A stretch of DNA of 64,000 nt from Spongisporangium articulatum (GCF_044465595.1 NZ_JBITLV010000001.1:682001-746000); one strand, 5' to 3'. Shown: positions 24,642 to 32,977, numbered from the stretch's first letter. Notes: generated by a model from the letters alone, not told the origin. Program-made: numbers and translations.

Positions 24642-25984
24642 ACCTCGGTGAGCGGTTGGAGTCGGCCCGGCGGGCCCCCGGCGAGGCGGCGGTCCCGCCC
24701 CCGCGGCCGGGCCGGGCCCTGCAGGCGGTCAAGGACCGGGTGCACCAGGGTCTGATGGACTCGCTGGGCCCGAGCCTGTACGACCCGCAACTGTCCACGG
24801 CCGACCTCGACCAGCGGGTCCGCAGCAGCGTGCAGAACGTCGTCCAGGCCGAGGACTCGCCCCTGACGGCGGGCGACCGGGCCCGGGTGGCCCAGGAGAT
24901 CGTCGACGAGGTGCTCGGCCACGGCCCGATCGAACCGTTCCTGCGCGACCCGTCGGTCACCGAGATCATGGTCAACGGGCCGGACCGGATCTTCGTCGAG
25001 CGCGACGGCTCGCTCGACCCCGTCGACGTGCGCTTCCACGACACCACGCACCTGCGCCGGGTGATCGACAAGATCGTCTCGCGGGTGGGTCGCCGGGTCG
25101 ACGAGAGCTCGCCGATGGTCGACGCGCGCCTGCCCGACGGGTCCCGGGTGAACGCGGTGGTGGCGCCGATCGCCCTGGACGGCCCGGTGCTGACCATCCG
25201 CAAGTTCGCCGCCGACCCGTTCACCGTCGAGGACCTGATCGCGTTCGGCACGTTCCCGCCGCACGTGGCCGAGTTCCTCAAGCTGTGCGTCGAGGGCCGG
25301 CTGAACGTCCTCGTCTGCGGCGGCACCGGCAGCGGCAAGACGACGACGCTGAACGTGATGAGCAGCTTCATCCCGCCCGGCGACCGGATCGTCACCATCG
25401 AGGACGCCGCCGAGCTGCAGCTGCGGCAGCCGCACGTCGTGCGGATGGAGTCCCGACCCGCCAACGCCGAGGGCTCGGGCGAGATCGCGATCCGGGATCT
25501 GGTCCGCAACGCGCTGCGGATGCGCCCCGACCGGATCGTCGTCGGCGAGGTCCGCGACGGAGCCGCGCTCGACATGCTCCAGGCGATGAACACCGGTCAC
25601 GACGGCTCGATCACCACGGTGCACAGCAACTCCCCGCGCGACGGGCTGTCCCGGCTGGAGACGATGGTGCTGATGGCCGGGGTCGACCTGCCGGTCCGGG
25701 CGATCCGTGAACAGGTCTCCAGCGCACTGGATCTCGTCGTCCACCAGGCCCGGATGCGCGACGGCCGGCGGCGCGTGCTGGCGATCTCCGAGGTGCTCGG
25801 GATGGAGACCGACGTGGTCACCATGCAGGACCTGTACCGCTTCGACTTCGCCGCGGGCCGGGACCGTGACGGCCGGTTCCTCGGTGGTCTGCGGCCCACG
25901 GGGTTGCGACCGCGGTTCACGGAGAAGCTCGCCGACCAGGGCGTGGCCCTGCCGCCCTCGCTGTTCACGGACCACCCCCGGTGA
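24638..25984 (+). CDS. tadA: CpaF/TadA-type secretion ATPase
   Basis: A 448-residue type II/IV secretion hexameric ATPase and the motor of the pilus. Walker A GGTGSGKTT lies near residue 228, the Asp box VTIEDAAEL follows, Walker B is RIVVGEVRDG, and the His box is GHDGSITTVHSN. A conserved N-terminal region (VTEIMVNGPDRIFVE) precedes the core. Overlaps are ATGA with cpaE and GTGA with the next gene. Confidence 0.95.
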   Translation: MNLGERLESARRAPGEAAVPPPRPGRALQAVKDRVHQGLMDSLGPSLYDPQLSTADLDQRVRSSVQNVVQAEDSPLTAGDRARVAQEIVDEVLGHGPIEPFLRDPSVTEIMVNGPDRIFVERDGSLDPVDVRFHDTTHLRRVIDKIVSRVGRRVDESSPMVDARLPDGSRVNAVVAPIALDGPVLTIRKFAADPFTVEDLIAFGTFPPHVAEFLKLCVEGRLNVLVCGGTGSGKTTTLNVMSSFIPPGDRIVTIEDAAELQLRQPHVVRMESRPANAEGSGEIAIRDLVRNALRMRPDRIVVGEVRDGAALDMLQAMNTGHDGSITTVHSNSPRDGLSRLETMVLMAGVDLPVRAIREQVSSALDLVVHQARMRDGRRRVLAISEVLGMETDVVTMQDLYRFDFAAGRDRDGRFLGGLRPTGLRPRFTEKLADQGVALPPSLFTDHPR

Positions 25985-27582
25985 GGCGGGTCGCGGCCCT
26001 GGCGCTCGCGCTGACCGTGCTGAGCGTCGTGACCGTCCCCATGGCCCCCGGTGCCGAGGCCGCGGGGAGCCGGGCGGTCGTCGTCCTGGACACCAGTGGG
26101 TCGATGCGGCACGGCCGTGACCTGGACGCGGCCCGGGCGGCCGCCGAGGTCTACGCCGGGGCGGTCGGCGACGACGTCGCGGTCGGGCTGGTCTCGTTCG
26201 CCGCCACGACGAGCACGGTGGCCCCGACCACCGACCGGGAGGCGCTGGGGACGGCCCTCGACGGCGTGGCGGCAGGCGGTCGCACCGCGCTGTACGACGG
26301 GTTGCTGGCCGGGGTGCGGGCGGCCGGTCCGGGCGGCGACGTGGTGCTGCTGTCGGACGGGCAGGACACCGCGAGCCACGCCGGGCTGGAGGACGCGCTG
26401 GCGGCCGTGGCGGACGGTGGGGTGCACGTCGACGTGGTCGCCTTCCGGCCGGGCAGCGGTTCCGCCGACCCCCTGCGGCGCATCGCGCTGGCCGGAGGCG
26501 GGCGGCTGGTCACCGCCCGCGACGCCGGCGAGCTGGGCGCCGCGTTCCGGGTGGCGGCGGCCTCGGCGCACCGGCCACCGGTCGTGACCCTGCCCGCGGC
26601 CGGCGGTGCGGCTCCGCTGGGGTTGGCCGTGCTGGTCGGCGCGCTGGCGGCCATCGGGGTGGGCCTGCTGCTCTGGCCGCGCCGATCCAGCGCGGCCGAG
26701 CAGCTGGACGCCGCGCTGCGGGCCTACGGGTTCGGGGCGACGCCGGCCGCGGCCGGCCCGCAGGAGGAGGGATCGTCGTCGGCGGTGGCCCGCCGCGTGC
26801 TCGGCCTCTCCGAGCGGTTCCTGTCCCGTGGCGACCGGCGCGAGCGCAGCGCCCTGGCCCTCGACCGGGCCGGGCTGACCCTGTTGCCGCGCGAATGGCT
26901 GGTGCTGCGGGCGTGCGTGCTGCTGGCGGGGGCCGCCGTCGGTGCGGTGCTCGTGCCGGGGCGGGTGCTCGGCCTGCTGCTCGGCGCGGCGGCCGCGTTC
27001 GCCGTCCCCGTGCTCTGGTTGCGGCAGCGCCAGTCCGCCCGCTGCGGCGCGTTCGCCGACCAGCTGCCCGACACGCTGCAGATCGTGGCCAGCGGCCTGC
27101 GGTCCGGGTTCTCGCTGCCGCAGGCCCTCGCCTCCGCCCAGGACGGCGGGCTGCAGCCGATGGCCGCCGAGCTCGGCCGGGCGCTGTCGGCGGCCCGGTT
27201 CGGCCTCGAGCTGGAGGACGAGCTGGAGCAGGTGGCGATGCGGATGCGCAGCGACGACTGGCGGATGGCGGTGATGGCCGTGCGGATCCAGCGGTCCGTG
27301 GGTGGCAACCTCGCGGAGATCCTGTTGACCACCGCGGCGACGCTGCGCGAGCGGGCCGGCGTGGTCCGCCAGGTGAAGGCCCTCTCGGCGGAGGGACGGC
27401 TGTCGGCGTGGGTGCTGATGGGCCTGCCGGTGCTGGTCGGGGCCTTCCTGCTGATGTTCCGCCGGGACTACCTCGAACCGCTGTGGACCACCCCGGTAGG
27501 GGTCGGGCTGCTGCTCCTGTCGGCGCTGATGATGGCCGCCGGCACCACGTGGATGCTCAAGGTCGCGCGGGTGGAGGTCTGA
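25981..27582 (+). CDS. tadB: Von Willebrand A domain fused to TadB (type II secretion F domain)
   Basis: A 533-residue fusion. Residues 1-27 are a signal peptide ending near GAEA. Residues ~30-190 form a von Willebrand factor A domain with the MIDAS motif DTSGS and LLSDGQD. A membrane helix follows near residue 210. Helices at ~300-345 and a T2SSF/TadB domain come next (LPDTLQIVASGLRSGFSLPQAL, MAVRIQRSVGGNLAEIL), with two C-terminal helices. TadB is a platform protein of the pilus machine. The extracytoplasmic VWA domain suggests a metal-dependent contact with pilin, TadE/G proteins or the cell envelope. GTG start overlapping cpaF. Confidence 0.88.
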   Translation: MRRVAALALALTVLSVVTVPMAPGAEAAGSRAVVVLDTSGSMRHGRDLDAARAAAEVYAGAVGDDVAVGLVSFAATTSTVAPTTDREALGTALDGVAAGGRTALYDGLLAGVRAAGPGGDVVLLSDGQDTASHAGLEDALAAVADGGVHVDVVAFRPGSGSADPLRRIALAGGGRLVTARDAGELGAAFRVAAASAHRPPVVTLPAAGGAAPLGLAVLVGALAAIGVGLLLWPRRSSAAEQLDAALRAYGFGATPAAAGPQEEGSSSAVARRVLGLSERFLSRGDRRERSALALDRAGLTLLPREWLVLRACVLLAGAAVGAVLVPGRVLGLLLGAAAAFAVPVLWLRQRQSARCGAFADQLPDTLQIVASGLRSGFSLPQALASAQDGGLQPMAAELGRALSAARFGLELEDELEQVAMRMRSDDWRMAVMAVRIQRSVGGNLAEILLTTAATLRERAGVVRQVKALSAEGRLSAWVLMGLPVLVGAFLLMFRRDYLEPLWTTPVGVGLLLLSALMMAAGTTWMLKVARVEV

Positions 27583-28496
27583 TGGCCCTCGTGCTCGCGG
27601 CCGTGTTGGTCGGCCTGGGAGCGGCGCTGCTCGCGGGGGTGGCGGTGGCCCCCCGGGGTGAGTCACGCGGGCTGGCCCGGTCGCTGGAGCTGGCTCGGGG
27701 CGGGCCGGGGGTGCTCGAGCCGGGCGATCCGGCCGACCGCCCCGCGGCCGAGCGGCTGTGGCGTCCCCTCCTGACCGCCGCCGGCGCCCTGGGGGCGCGG
27801 ATCAGCCCGGCCGGTACGCCCGAGCGGATGCGCCGCCGGATCGAGCTGCTCGGCAACGTGTCGGGCCTGACCGTGCACACCGCGCTCGCCGCGAAGGGGG
27901 CGGCCACGCTGGTGCTGGGCGGCCTCGGCCTCCTGTTCTGGTGGCACACCCGCAGCGCTCTGGGCGCGTTGACCTTCGGGCTGCTCGCCGCGCTCGGGTA
28001 CTGCCTGGTCGACCTGCTGATCCACAACGCCGGCCAGCACCGGCAGGAGGCGATCCGCCGGGCGGCCCCCGACACCATCGACATGATGACCGTCTGCGTG
28101 GAGGCGGGCCTCGGCCTCGACGCCGCCCTCCAGCAGGTCTGCACCAACACGACGGGTGCGCTGTCGGAGGAGCTGGCCCGGGTGCTGCGCGAGATGCACC
28201 TCGGCCGCGGCCGCACCGACGCCCTGGCCGATCTCGGCGCCCGCTGCGACGTCACCGAGGTCCGCACGCTGGTCGCCGCCGTGGTCCAGGCCGACCGGCT
28301 CGGCGTCCCGATCGCCGGCGTGCTACGCGAGCAGGCCGCCGAGCTGCGGGTACGCCGCCGGCAGCGGGCCGAGGAGAAGGCCCAGAAGGTGCCGGTGAAG
28401 ATCCTGATGCCGGTGCTGTTCTGCATCTTCCCGGTCTTCTTCATCATCGTCATCGGGCCGGGCGTGATCCGGATCGCGGGGGTCTTCGGTGGCTGA
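27582..28496 (+). CDS. tadC: TadC-type pilus platform protein
   Basis: A 304-residue membrane protein with an N-terminal helix, a central pair of helices and a T2SSF domain (APDTIDMMTVCVEAGLGLDAAL; VVQADRLGVPIAGVLREQ), then a strongly hydrophobic C-terminal helix. It is the second platform subunit beside TadB. ATG 27582 shares one base with the TadB stop (TGATG). Confidence 0.9.
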   Translation: MALVLAAVLVGLGAALLAGVAVAPRGESRGLARSLELARGGPGVLEPGDPADRPAAERLWRPLLTAAGALGARISPAGTPERMRRRIELLGNVSGLTVHTALAAKGAATLVLGGLGLLFWWHTRSALGALTFGLLAALGYCLVDLLIHNAGQHRQEAIRRAAPDTIDMMTVCVEAGLGLDAALQQVCTNTTGALSEELARVLREMHLGRGRTDALADLGARCDVTEVRTLVAAVVQADRLGVPIAGVLREQAAELRVRRRQRAEEKAQKVPVKILMPVLFCIFPVFFIIVIGPGVIRIAGVFGG

Positions 28497-29163
28497 GCCG
28501 TCCCCCGCCGAACCGTCGCCGGCCGAGCGCCCCGACCTCGGCCGGGTCGTCGTCGTGGCCCTGTTCGGCCTGTCGACGGCGGCCGCGGTGGTCCGCGCGG
28601 TCCGGGCGCTCACCCGGCTGGACGCCGGCCCGCAGGCGGCTCTCGAGCTGGCTGCGGCCGGGCTCTCGATCGCCTTCTGCACGCTGGTGGTGCGGGCGTA
28701 CCTGGGGCGGTCGACGGCGTCGGCCACCGACCGCGGGTTGGGCGCCTGGCTGGCCGCCCCGCTCACGACCTGCCTGCCCTTCCTGTCTCCCCTGCTGCCC
28801 TCGACCGTCGGGTCGTGGCAGCGGTCGGCGGTGGCCTTCGTGCTGATCCTGGTCGGTACGGCGTGGAGCGTCTGGGCGGTGCGGCACCTGTCGACCTCGT
28901 TGAGCGTGCTGCCCCAGGCCCGTCGCCTGGTCGACACCGGGCCCTACCGGTGGACCCGGCACCCCCTCTACGTGGGCGAGGTGGTGGCGGTCACCGGTTT
29001 CGGCGTGCGGGCCGGACACATCAGTCATCTGATGGTGGTGGTGGGCCTGGTGGCGCTGCAGCTGTACCGGGCCCACCGCGAGGAGCGGCTGCTGGCCGCC
29101 CGGCTTCCCGGCTACGCCGAATACGCGACCCGCCGGTCGGGAATTGCTTCAAGCGTCAAGTAG
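28489..29163 (+). CDS. Isoprenylcysteine carboxyl methyltransferase-like membrane protein
   Basis: A 224-residue membrane protein with about five helices. The C-terminal signature of the ICMT/PEMT family is clear: LVDTGPYRWTRHPLYVGE, then EERLLAARLPGYAEYATR. These enzymes methylate carboxyl or amine groups of membrane-embedded substrates using S-adenosylmethionine. The GTG start lies inside the end of tadC (8-nt overlap), so it is co-translated with the pilus genes, although ICMT-like proteins are not standard Tad components. Its stop (TAG 29161) lies within the YceI promoter palindrome. Confidence 0.8.
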   Translation: MAEPSPAEPSPAERPDLGRVVVVALFGLSTAAAVVRAVRALTRLDAGPQAALELAAAGLSIAFCTLVVRAYLGRSTASATDRGLGAWLAAPLTTCLPFLSPLLPSTVGSWQRSAVAFVLILVGTAWSVWAVRHLSTSLSVLPQARRLVDTGPYRWTRHPLYVGEVVAVTGFGVRAGHISHLMVVVGLVALQLYRAHREERLLAARLPGYAEYATRRSGIASSVK

Positions 29164-29183
29164 TTGGTTTAATACTGAACTAC
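29160..29183. promoter_or_regulatory. YceI promoter/operator: GTAGTT-N12-AACTAC
   Basis: A 24-bp inverted repeat with an AT-rich centre (TTTAATACT), about 57 bp upstream of the YceI start. The centre supplies a -10-like TAATAC. AT-rich operators of this kind in front of yceI genes are usual for MarR-type repressors, but no such regulator is adjacent. Confidence 0.5.
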
Positions 29184-29239
29184 AAGCCACCGGGCCCGAG
29201 ACGGTCCGGACGACAATCGTCGAGAGGATCTGATCGATC

Positions 29240-29788
29240 GTGAGCACCTTTCCCGCCGAGCTGACCGGCACCTGGAACATCGACACCGTCCACAGCACCG
29301 TCGGCTTCGCCGTCAAGCACGCGATGGTCTCCACCACCCGGGGCCGGTTCGAGTCCTTCACCGGCTCCGCGACGATCGACGCCGAGAACCCCGAGAACTC
29401 CACCGCGACCGTCGAGATCGACGCCGCCTCGGTGAACACGAACAACGAGCGCCGCGACGGCCACCTGAAGTCCCCCGACTTCTGGGACGCCGAGACCAAC
29501 CCGAAGATCACCTTCCAGAGCACCTCGGCCACCCTCAAGGGTGACGACCTGGTCATGGTCGGCGACCTGACGATCAAGGGCATCAGCAAGCCCGTCGAGA
29601 TCGTGTGGACCTTCAACGGCGTCGCCAAGGACCCGTTCGGCGGCGGCTGGAAGGCCGGCTTCGAGGGTGTCGCCACCGTCGACCGCGCCGACTGGGACCT
29701 CACCTGGAACGCCGCCGTCGAGACCGGTGGCTTCCTGATCTCCGACAAGGTCAAGCTCGTCCTCGAGATCGAGGCCGACAAGGCCTGA
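29240..29788 (+). CDS. YceI-family protein
   Basis: A 182-residue YceI-fold lipocalin-like protein with GTWNIDTVHSTVGFAVKH at the N-terminus, GRFESFTGSATID, FWDAETNPKITFQS and GDLTIKGISKPVE. YceI proteins bind long isoprenoid chains in a barrel. This one has no signal peptide, as is common in actinomycetes. GTG 29240 has AGAGG about 12 nt upstream. It ends 16 nt before a long stem-loop shared with the convergent Ogt gene. Confidence 0.9.
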   Translation: MSTFPAELTGTWNIDTVHSTVGFAVKHAMVSTTRGRFESFTGSATIDAENPENSTATVEIDAASVNTNNERRDGHLKSPDFWDAETNPKITFQSTSATLKGDDLVMVGDLTIKGISKPVEIVWTFNGVAKDPFGGGWKAGFEGVATVDRADWDLTWNAAVETGGFLISDKVKLVLEIEADKA

Positions 29789-29804
29789 GCACCCCTCGCC
29801 ATGA

Positions 29805-29891
29805 GTTCGTGATCATGGACGAGAGCGGCGGCCCCGCGCCGGTCACCCCACGGTGGTCGGTACGGGGCCGCTGTCGTCCATGATCACGAAC
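29805..29891. terminator. Long-armed bidirectional stem-loop, GTGATCAT family
   Basis: Arms start GTTCGTGATCATGGACGA (29805-29822) and end in its exact complement (29874-29891), then continue with one mismatch through AGCGGC. It lies between convergent yceI and ogt. The TGA in the right arm, read on the minus strand, is the ogt stop codon. The outer bases are shared with the element at 40746-40836. Confidence 0.7.
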
Positions 29892-30456
29892 GGTGTTCCA
29901 GCTCCAGCAGGAACTTCTTCGCCTCGAGCCCGCCCGCGTAACCGGTGAGCGCGCCGGAGCCGGCCACCACGCGGTGGCACGGCAGGACGACGCACAGCGG
30001 GTTCGCGCCGAGCGCCGCCCCGACCGCACGGCTCGCCTTCGGGCGCCCGATCGACGCCGCCAGCTGGCCGTACGAGGCCGTCGCGCCGTAGGGGACGGCC
30101 GCCAGACCGGCCAGCACGGAACGCTGGAACGGTGTGGCCAGCACCGGGTCCACCTCCAGGTCGAACGCCCGGCGCGACCCGCTCAGGTACGCCTCCAACT
30201 CCCGGGCCACGTGGTCCGGGCCGGAGCCCCCGCGCAGCACCCGCGGCGACACCGCGCGCGCCAGCCGCGCCAGGACGTCGTCCGCGCTCTCGTGCACCGC
30301 GTAGGTCGAGGCCAGCAGCACGCCGTCCGGCGTCGTGGCCAGCAGCATCGAGCCGACCGGCAGCTCCACCTCGCGGTACCGCACGTCGCCGCCGGACAGC
30401 ACGGGCGGTGCGCCCACGGGCAGGTCGGCGGCCAGCGCCCTCTCGAGATCGTTCAC
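29884..30456 (-). CDS. ogt: Methylated-DNA-[protein]-cysteine S-methyltransferase
   Basis: A 190-residue DNA repair protein with the helix-turn-helix segment PFQRSVLAGLAAVPYGATASYG, recognition-helix residues GRPKASRAVGAALG and the active site VVLPCHRVVAGSG (acceptor Cys160). It removes alkyl groups from O6-alkylguanine by suicide transfer. It is coupled to the upstream ECF sigma gene (GTGA overlap), an arrangement that suggests joint regulation. The last codons and stop are supplied by the shared stem-loop sequence (CGTTCGTGA). Confidence 0.9.
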   Translation of the reverse strand: MNDLERALAADLPVGAPPVLSGGDVRYREVELPVGSMLLATTPDGVLLASTYAVHESADDVLARLARAVSPRVLRGGSGPDHVARELEAYLSGSRRAFDLEVDPVLATPFQRSVLAGLAAVPYGATASYGQLAASIGRPKASRAVGAALGANPLCVVLPCHRVVAGSGALTGYAGGLEAKKFLLELEHRS

Positions 30457-30923
30457 AGCAGGTCCTTCCGTAGAGCGGCCAGCGCGTCGGCGACGAGTCG
30501 TCGCGACGCGGCGGGCGTCGTCCCCAGGTGGGCCGCGATTGCCGCGTGGTCGAGGTCGACCACGTACTTCAGCGCGACCGCGGTCCGCTGCCGCTCGGGC
30601 AGCGCCCGCACGGCCGCCCAGACGGCCGGGTCCGGCGCGGCCGGGGAGCCCGGTCCGGCGCGGTCAGGCAGTTCGGGCACGGGTACCGGACGCCGACCGC
30701 GGGCGCGGTGCGCGTCCGTCGCCGTGCGCGCGACGACCGTCAGGAGCCAACCGCGCAGGTTGGCCGCCGAGCGCAGGTCCGGGTAGGCGGCCAGCGCCTT
30801 GGTCCAGGCCAGTTGCGCGACGTCCTCGGCGTCGTCCGGTCCGGCCAGCGCGTGCGCCAACCGGGCCACGTCACGCCAGTGCGCGTCGACCAGGTTCTGG
30901 AACGGGGGGAGAGCCACGCTCAT
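30453..30923 (-). CDS. ECF sigma factor, small
   Basis: A 156-residue sigma-70 family protein. Region 2 includes VARLAHALAGPDDAEDVAQ with WTKALAAYPDLRSAANLRGWL. Region 4 includes RALPERQRTAVALKYVVDLD and AAIAAHLGTTPAASRRLVADAL. No anti-sigma gene is adjacent. The downstream partner is ogt, so an alkylation or genotoxic-stress regulon is a reasonable guess. GGAGGG precedes ATG 30923. Confidence 0.82.
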   Translation of the reverse strand: MSVALPPFQNLVDAHWRDVARLAHALAGPDDAEDVAQLAWTKALAAYPDLRSAANLRGWLLTVVARTATDAHRARGRRPVPVPELPDRAGPGSPAAPDPAVWAAVRALPERQRTAVALKYVVDLDHAAIAAHLGTTPAASRRLVADALAALRKDLL

Positions 30924-30989
30924 AGAACGTCCCGCCCTCCAACCGTGTGAGTCGCAGGCTGATCCAAGCAGGCGAGGTCACCCCATCAT

Positions 30990-31058
30990 CAAGATCACCG
31001 AATTCCGGGCGTTCCAGAGGGTCCGACCCGACGAAGTGACGGGTTTCCGGTGATCTTG
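30990..31058. repeat. Inverted repeat CAAGATCACCG...CGGTGATCTTG
   Basis: Perfect 11-bp arms with an inner hairpin (GGGTC/GACCC) in the divergent gap between the ECF sigma and DUF5926 genes. It shares GTGATC at the arm with the terminator-like elements elsewhere in the window. Confidence 0.5.
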
Positions 31059-31097
31059 GTCGGGGGTCGGGCGACGCCCCGGGCAGCGGCACGCGGG

Positions 31098-31103
31098 TAG
31101 GGT
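31098..31103 (+). promoter_or_regulatory. Candidate -10 (TAGGGT) for DUF5926 gene
   Basis: TAGGGT ends 6 nt before ATG 31110, with no Shine-Dalgarno. Leaderless pattern. Confidence 0.45.
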
Positions 31104-31109
31104 CGGGCC

Positions 31110-32063
31110 ATGGGTAAGAAGAGCCGCACCGCCGTACTGGACAAGCCCGCCGTCACCGGGGACGTCCCCGTCGTCGGGCTGCGCGAGCCCTGCCCGTGCG
31201 GGTCCGGCAAGCGGTACAAGCAGTGCCACGGCCGGGCCGCCAAGGCCGAGGCGGCGAAGCTGGTCACCCGCCCGTTCGAGGGTCTGACCGGCGAGTGCGA
31301 CTGGGTCGCGATGCGCGAGATCGTGCCCGCCGCCACCGCGACCGTCACGCTCACGCAGGAGTACGGCGGCCGCGAGGTCACGATCGTGACCCTGCTGCCC
31401 ATGGCCTGGCCGGCGATCCACCGGGCCGACGGCGCCGTGCTGGCCGCGCTGCAGACCCAGGGCGGGTCGGGCGACCCGAGCCGCGACGTGGCCGCCGCGA
31501 TCCTGCGGGCCCTGGAGACCGAGGCGGGTCAGCCGGTGCCCGAGGCGGGGCTGCCCGGTCCGGGCCCGCGGCTGCAGGACATCCTCGAGGCCCAGCCGTT
31601 CGAGGTCCAGATGCAGACCGGTTTCGAGTTCTGGTTCGACGACCCGGACGGCCTCGACGAGGCGGCGAAGGCCAGCCTCCAGCAGGCCAACGACACCGCG
31701 ATGCCGAGCCGGCGGCTGCGCAGCGTCGAGGCCGCCTACTGGGTCGACGTGAACGGCCGGCGGCACCTGCGCTGGGTGCTGCCGGACGACGAGACGCAGG
31801 TTCTCGACGGGATCGCGCGGCTGCACGCGGCGGGCGGCTCGGGCATCGTCGAGGGGTCCCGGTACGTGGGGTCGTTCCGCGCCGACGGCGTGGTCGTGCC
31901 GGTCTGGGACGTCGACGCGACCACCGAGGCCGACGACCTGGAGGAGCCGATGGCGGCCTTCGAGAAGAAGCTGCGGACGGCCATGAAGAAGACGACCCCG
32001 CTGACCGACGCCGAGCGCCGGGCCAAGGCCGGCATGCTCAACCGGCAACTGACCCTGCGCTGA
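31110..32063 (+). CDS. DUF5926 protein with SEC-C zinc motif
   Basis: A 317-residue cytosolic protein typical of actinobacteria. An N-terminal SEC-C-type zinc motif (CPCGSGKRYKQCHG, residues ~29-42) is followed by the DUF5926 domain, with GECDWVAMREIVPAATA, ILEAQPFEVQMQTGFEFWF and RHLRWVLPDDE. SEC-C motifs often mediate contacts with nucleic acid or the SecA/SecB machinery. The DUF5926 role is not known. Confidence 0.88.
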   Translation: MGKKSRTAVLDKPAVTGDVPVVGLREPCPCGSGKRYKQCHGRAAKAEAAKLVTRPFEGLTGECDWVAMREIVPAATATVTLTQEYGGREVTIVTLLPMAWPAIHRADGAVLAALQTQGGSGDPSRDVAAAILRALETEAGQPVPEAGLPGPGPRLQDILEAQPFEVQMQTGFEFWFDDPDGLDEAAKASLQQANDTAMPSRRLRSVEAAYWVDVNGRRHLRWVLPDDETQVLDGIARLHAAGGSGIVEGSRYVGSFRADGVVVPVWDVDATTEADDLEEPMAAFEKKLRTAMKKTTPLTDAERRAKAGMLNRQLTLR

Positions 32064-32075
32064 AAGTGGTGCATA

Positions 32076-32091
32076 CCTACCGCCGGGTAGG
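32076..32091. promoter_or_regulatory. Small palindrome CCTACC-GCCG-GGTAGG
   Basis: A 6-bp stem with a 4-nt loop between the DUF5926 stop and the glycosyltransferase -10, covering where the -35 would lie. It could be an operator or a weak terminator. Confidence 0.35.
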
Positions 32092-32101
32092 CACTGCCCC
32101 C

Positions 32102-32107
32102 TAGGCT
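32102..32107 (+). promoter_or_regulatory. Candidate -10 (TAGGCT) for GT2 gene
   Basis: TAGGCT ends 8 nt before GTG 32116, with no Shine-Dalgarno. Leaderless pattern. Confidence 0.45.
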
Positions 32108-32115
32108 CGCCGATC

Positions 32116-32964
32116 GTGAGCGGAGTGGAGAACGTGGTGGACGAGGGCGTCAACCCCGGCACGGCCCCCGGAGAGCTTCCGGGCGGCCTGGCCGTGGTGA
32201 TCCCCGCGAAGGACGAGGCGCAGCGGATCGCCGCGACCGTGCAGGCCGCCGCGGGCATCGTCGCCGGTGGCGTGCCCGTCAGCCTGGTGGTCGTGGTGGA
32301 CGACGGGAGCAGCGACGACACGGCCGCGCTCGCCGAGGCGGCGGGGGCCGTGGTCGTGAAGCATCCGAAGAACAAGGGCAAGGCCGGCGCCATGTCGTCG
32401 GGTGCGGCGCGGGTCGCCTCGCTCGACCGGTCGCAGAAGCAGCCGGCGCCGCGCGCCCTGCTCTTCCTGGACGCCGACCTCGAGGGCAGTGCGGCCGCCG
32501 CGGCCGCGCTCGCCGAGCCGGTGCTGAAGGGCGAGCTCGACATGTCGATCGCGACGATCCCGCCGCAGGCCACCTCCGGCGGCGGCCGGGGCCGGGTGGT
32601 CAAGCTGGCGACCAAGGGCATCGAGCGCGAGACCGGCTGGACGCCGAAGCAGCCGCTGTCGGGCAACCGGTGCCTGACCCGCAAGGCGTTCGACGCGGCC
32701 AAGCCGCTGGCCCCCGGCTGGGGTGTCGAGGTGGGCCTGACCATCGACCTGCTGCACGACGGCTTCCGGGTCGGCGAGGTGGAGGCCGACCTGCACCACC
32801 GGGTCACCGGCACGTCGAAGGCCGACCAGAAGCACCGCGCCGACCAGTACCGCGACGTGTGGCTGGCCCTGCTCGACCGCCGGGTGCGCAAGCGTGAGTC
32901 CCGGGTCGTGCTGGTGACCGTCGTGGCCGCCCGGATCGCGCGCTCCGTGCTCGGCCGCGGTTAG
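32116..32964 (+). CDS. Glycosyltransferase family 2
   Basis: A 282-residue GT-A fold enzyme with VVIPAKDEAQRI, the nucleotide-binding DDGSSDDTA, a DxD-type LDADLEG and an acceptor-side W-GVEVGLTIDLLHDG segment. It resembles actinobacterial enzymes that transfer sugar to a lipid or phosphoglycerate acceptor, but the substrate is not determinable. No membrane helices. It is followed 13 nt later by a GT-C mannosyltransferase-like gene in the same direction, which suggests joint work on a polyprenol-linked glycan. Confidence 0.85.
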   Translation: MSGVENVVDEGVNPGTAPGELPGGLAVVIPAKDEAQRIAATVQAAAGIVAGGVPVSLVVVVDDGSSDDTAALAEAAGAVVVKHPKNKGKAGAMSSGAARVASLDRSQKQPAPRALLFLDADLEGSAAAAAALAEPVLKGELDMSIATIPPQATSGGGRGRVVKLATKGIERETGWTPKQPLSGNRCLTRKAFDAAKPLAPGWGVEVGLTIDLLHDGFRVGEVEADLHHRVTGTSKADQKHRADQYRDVWLALLDRRVRKRESRVVLVTVVAARIARSVLGRG

Positions 32965-32977
32965 CCGCGGTCAGTCG

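Noticed and set aside
23471..25975. Long minus-strand frame opposite cpaE and cpaF
   Set aside because: Pure GC-bias shadow; no domain, while the plus strand has intact Walker motifs.
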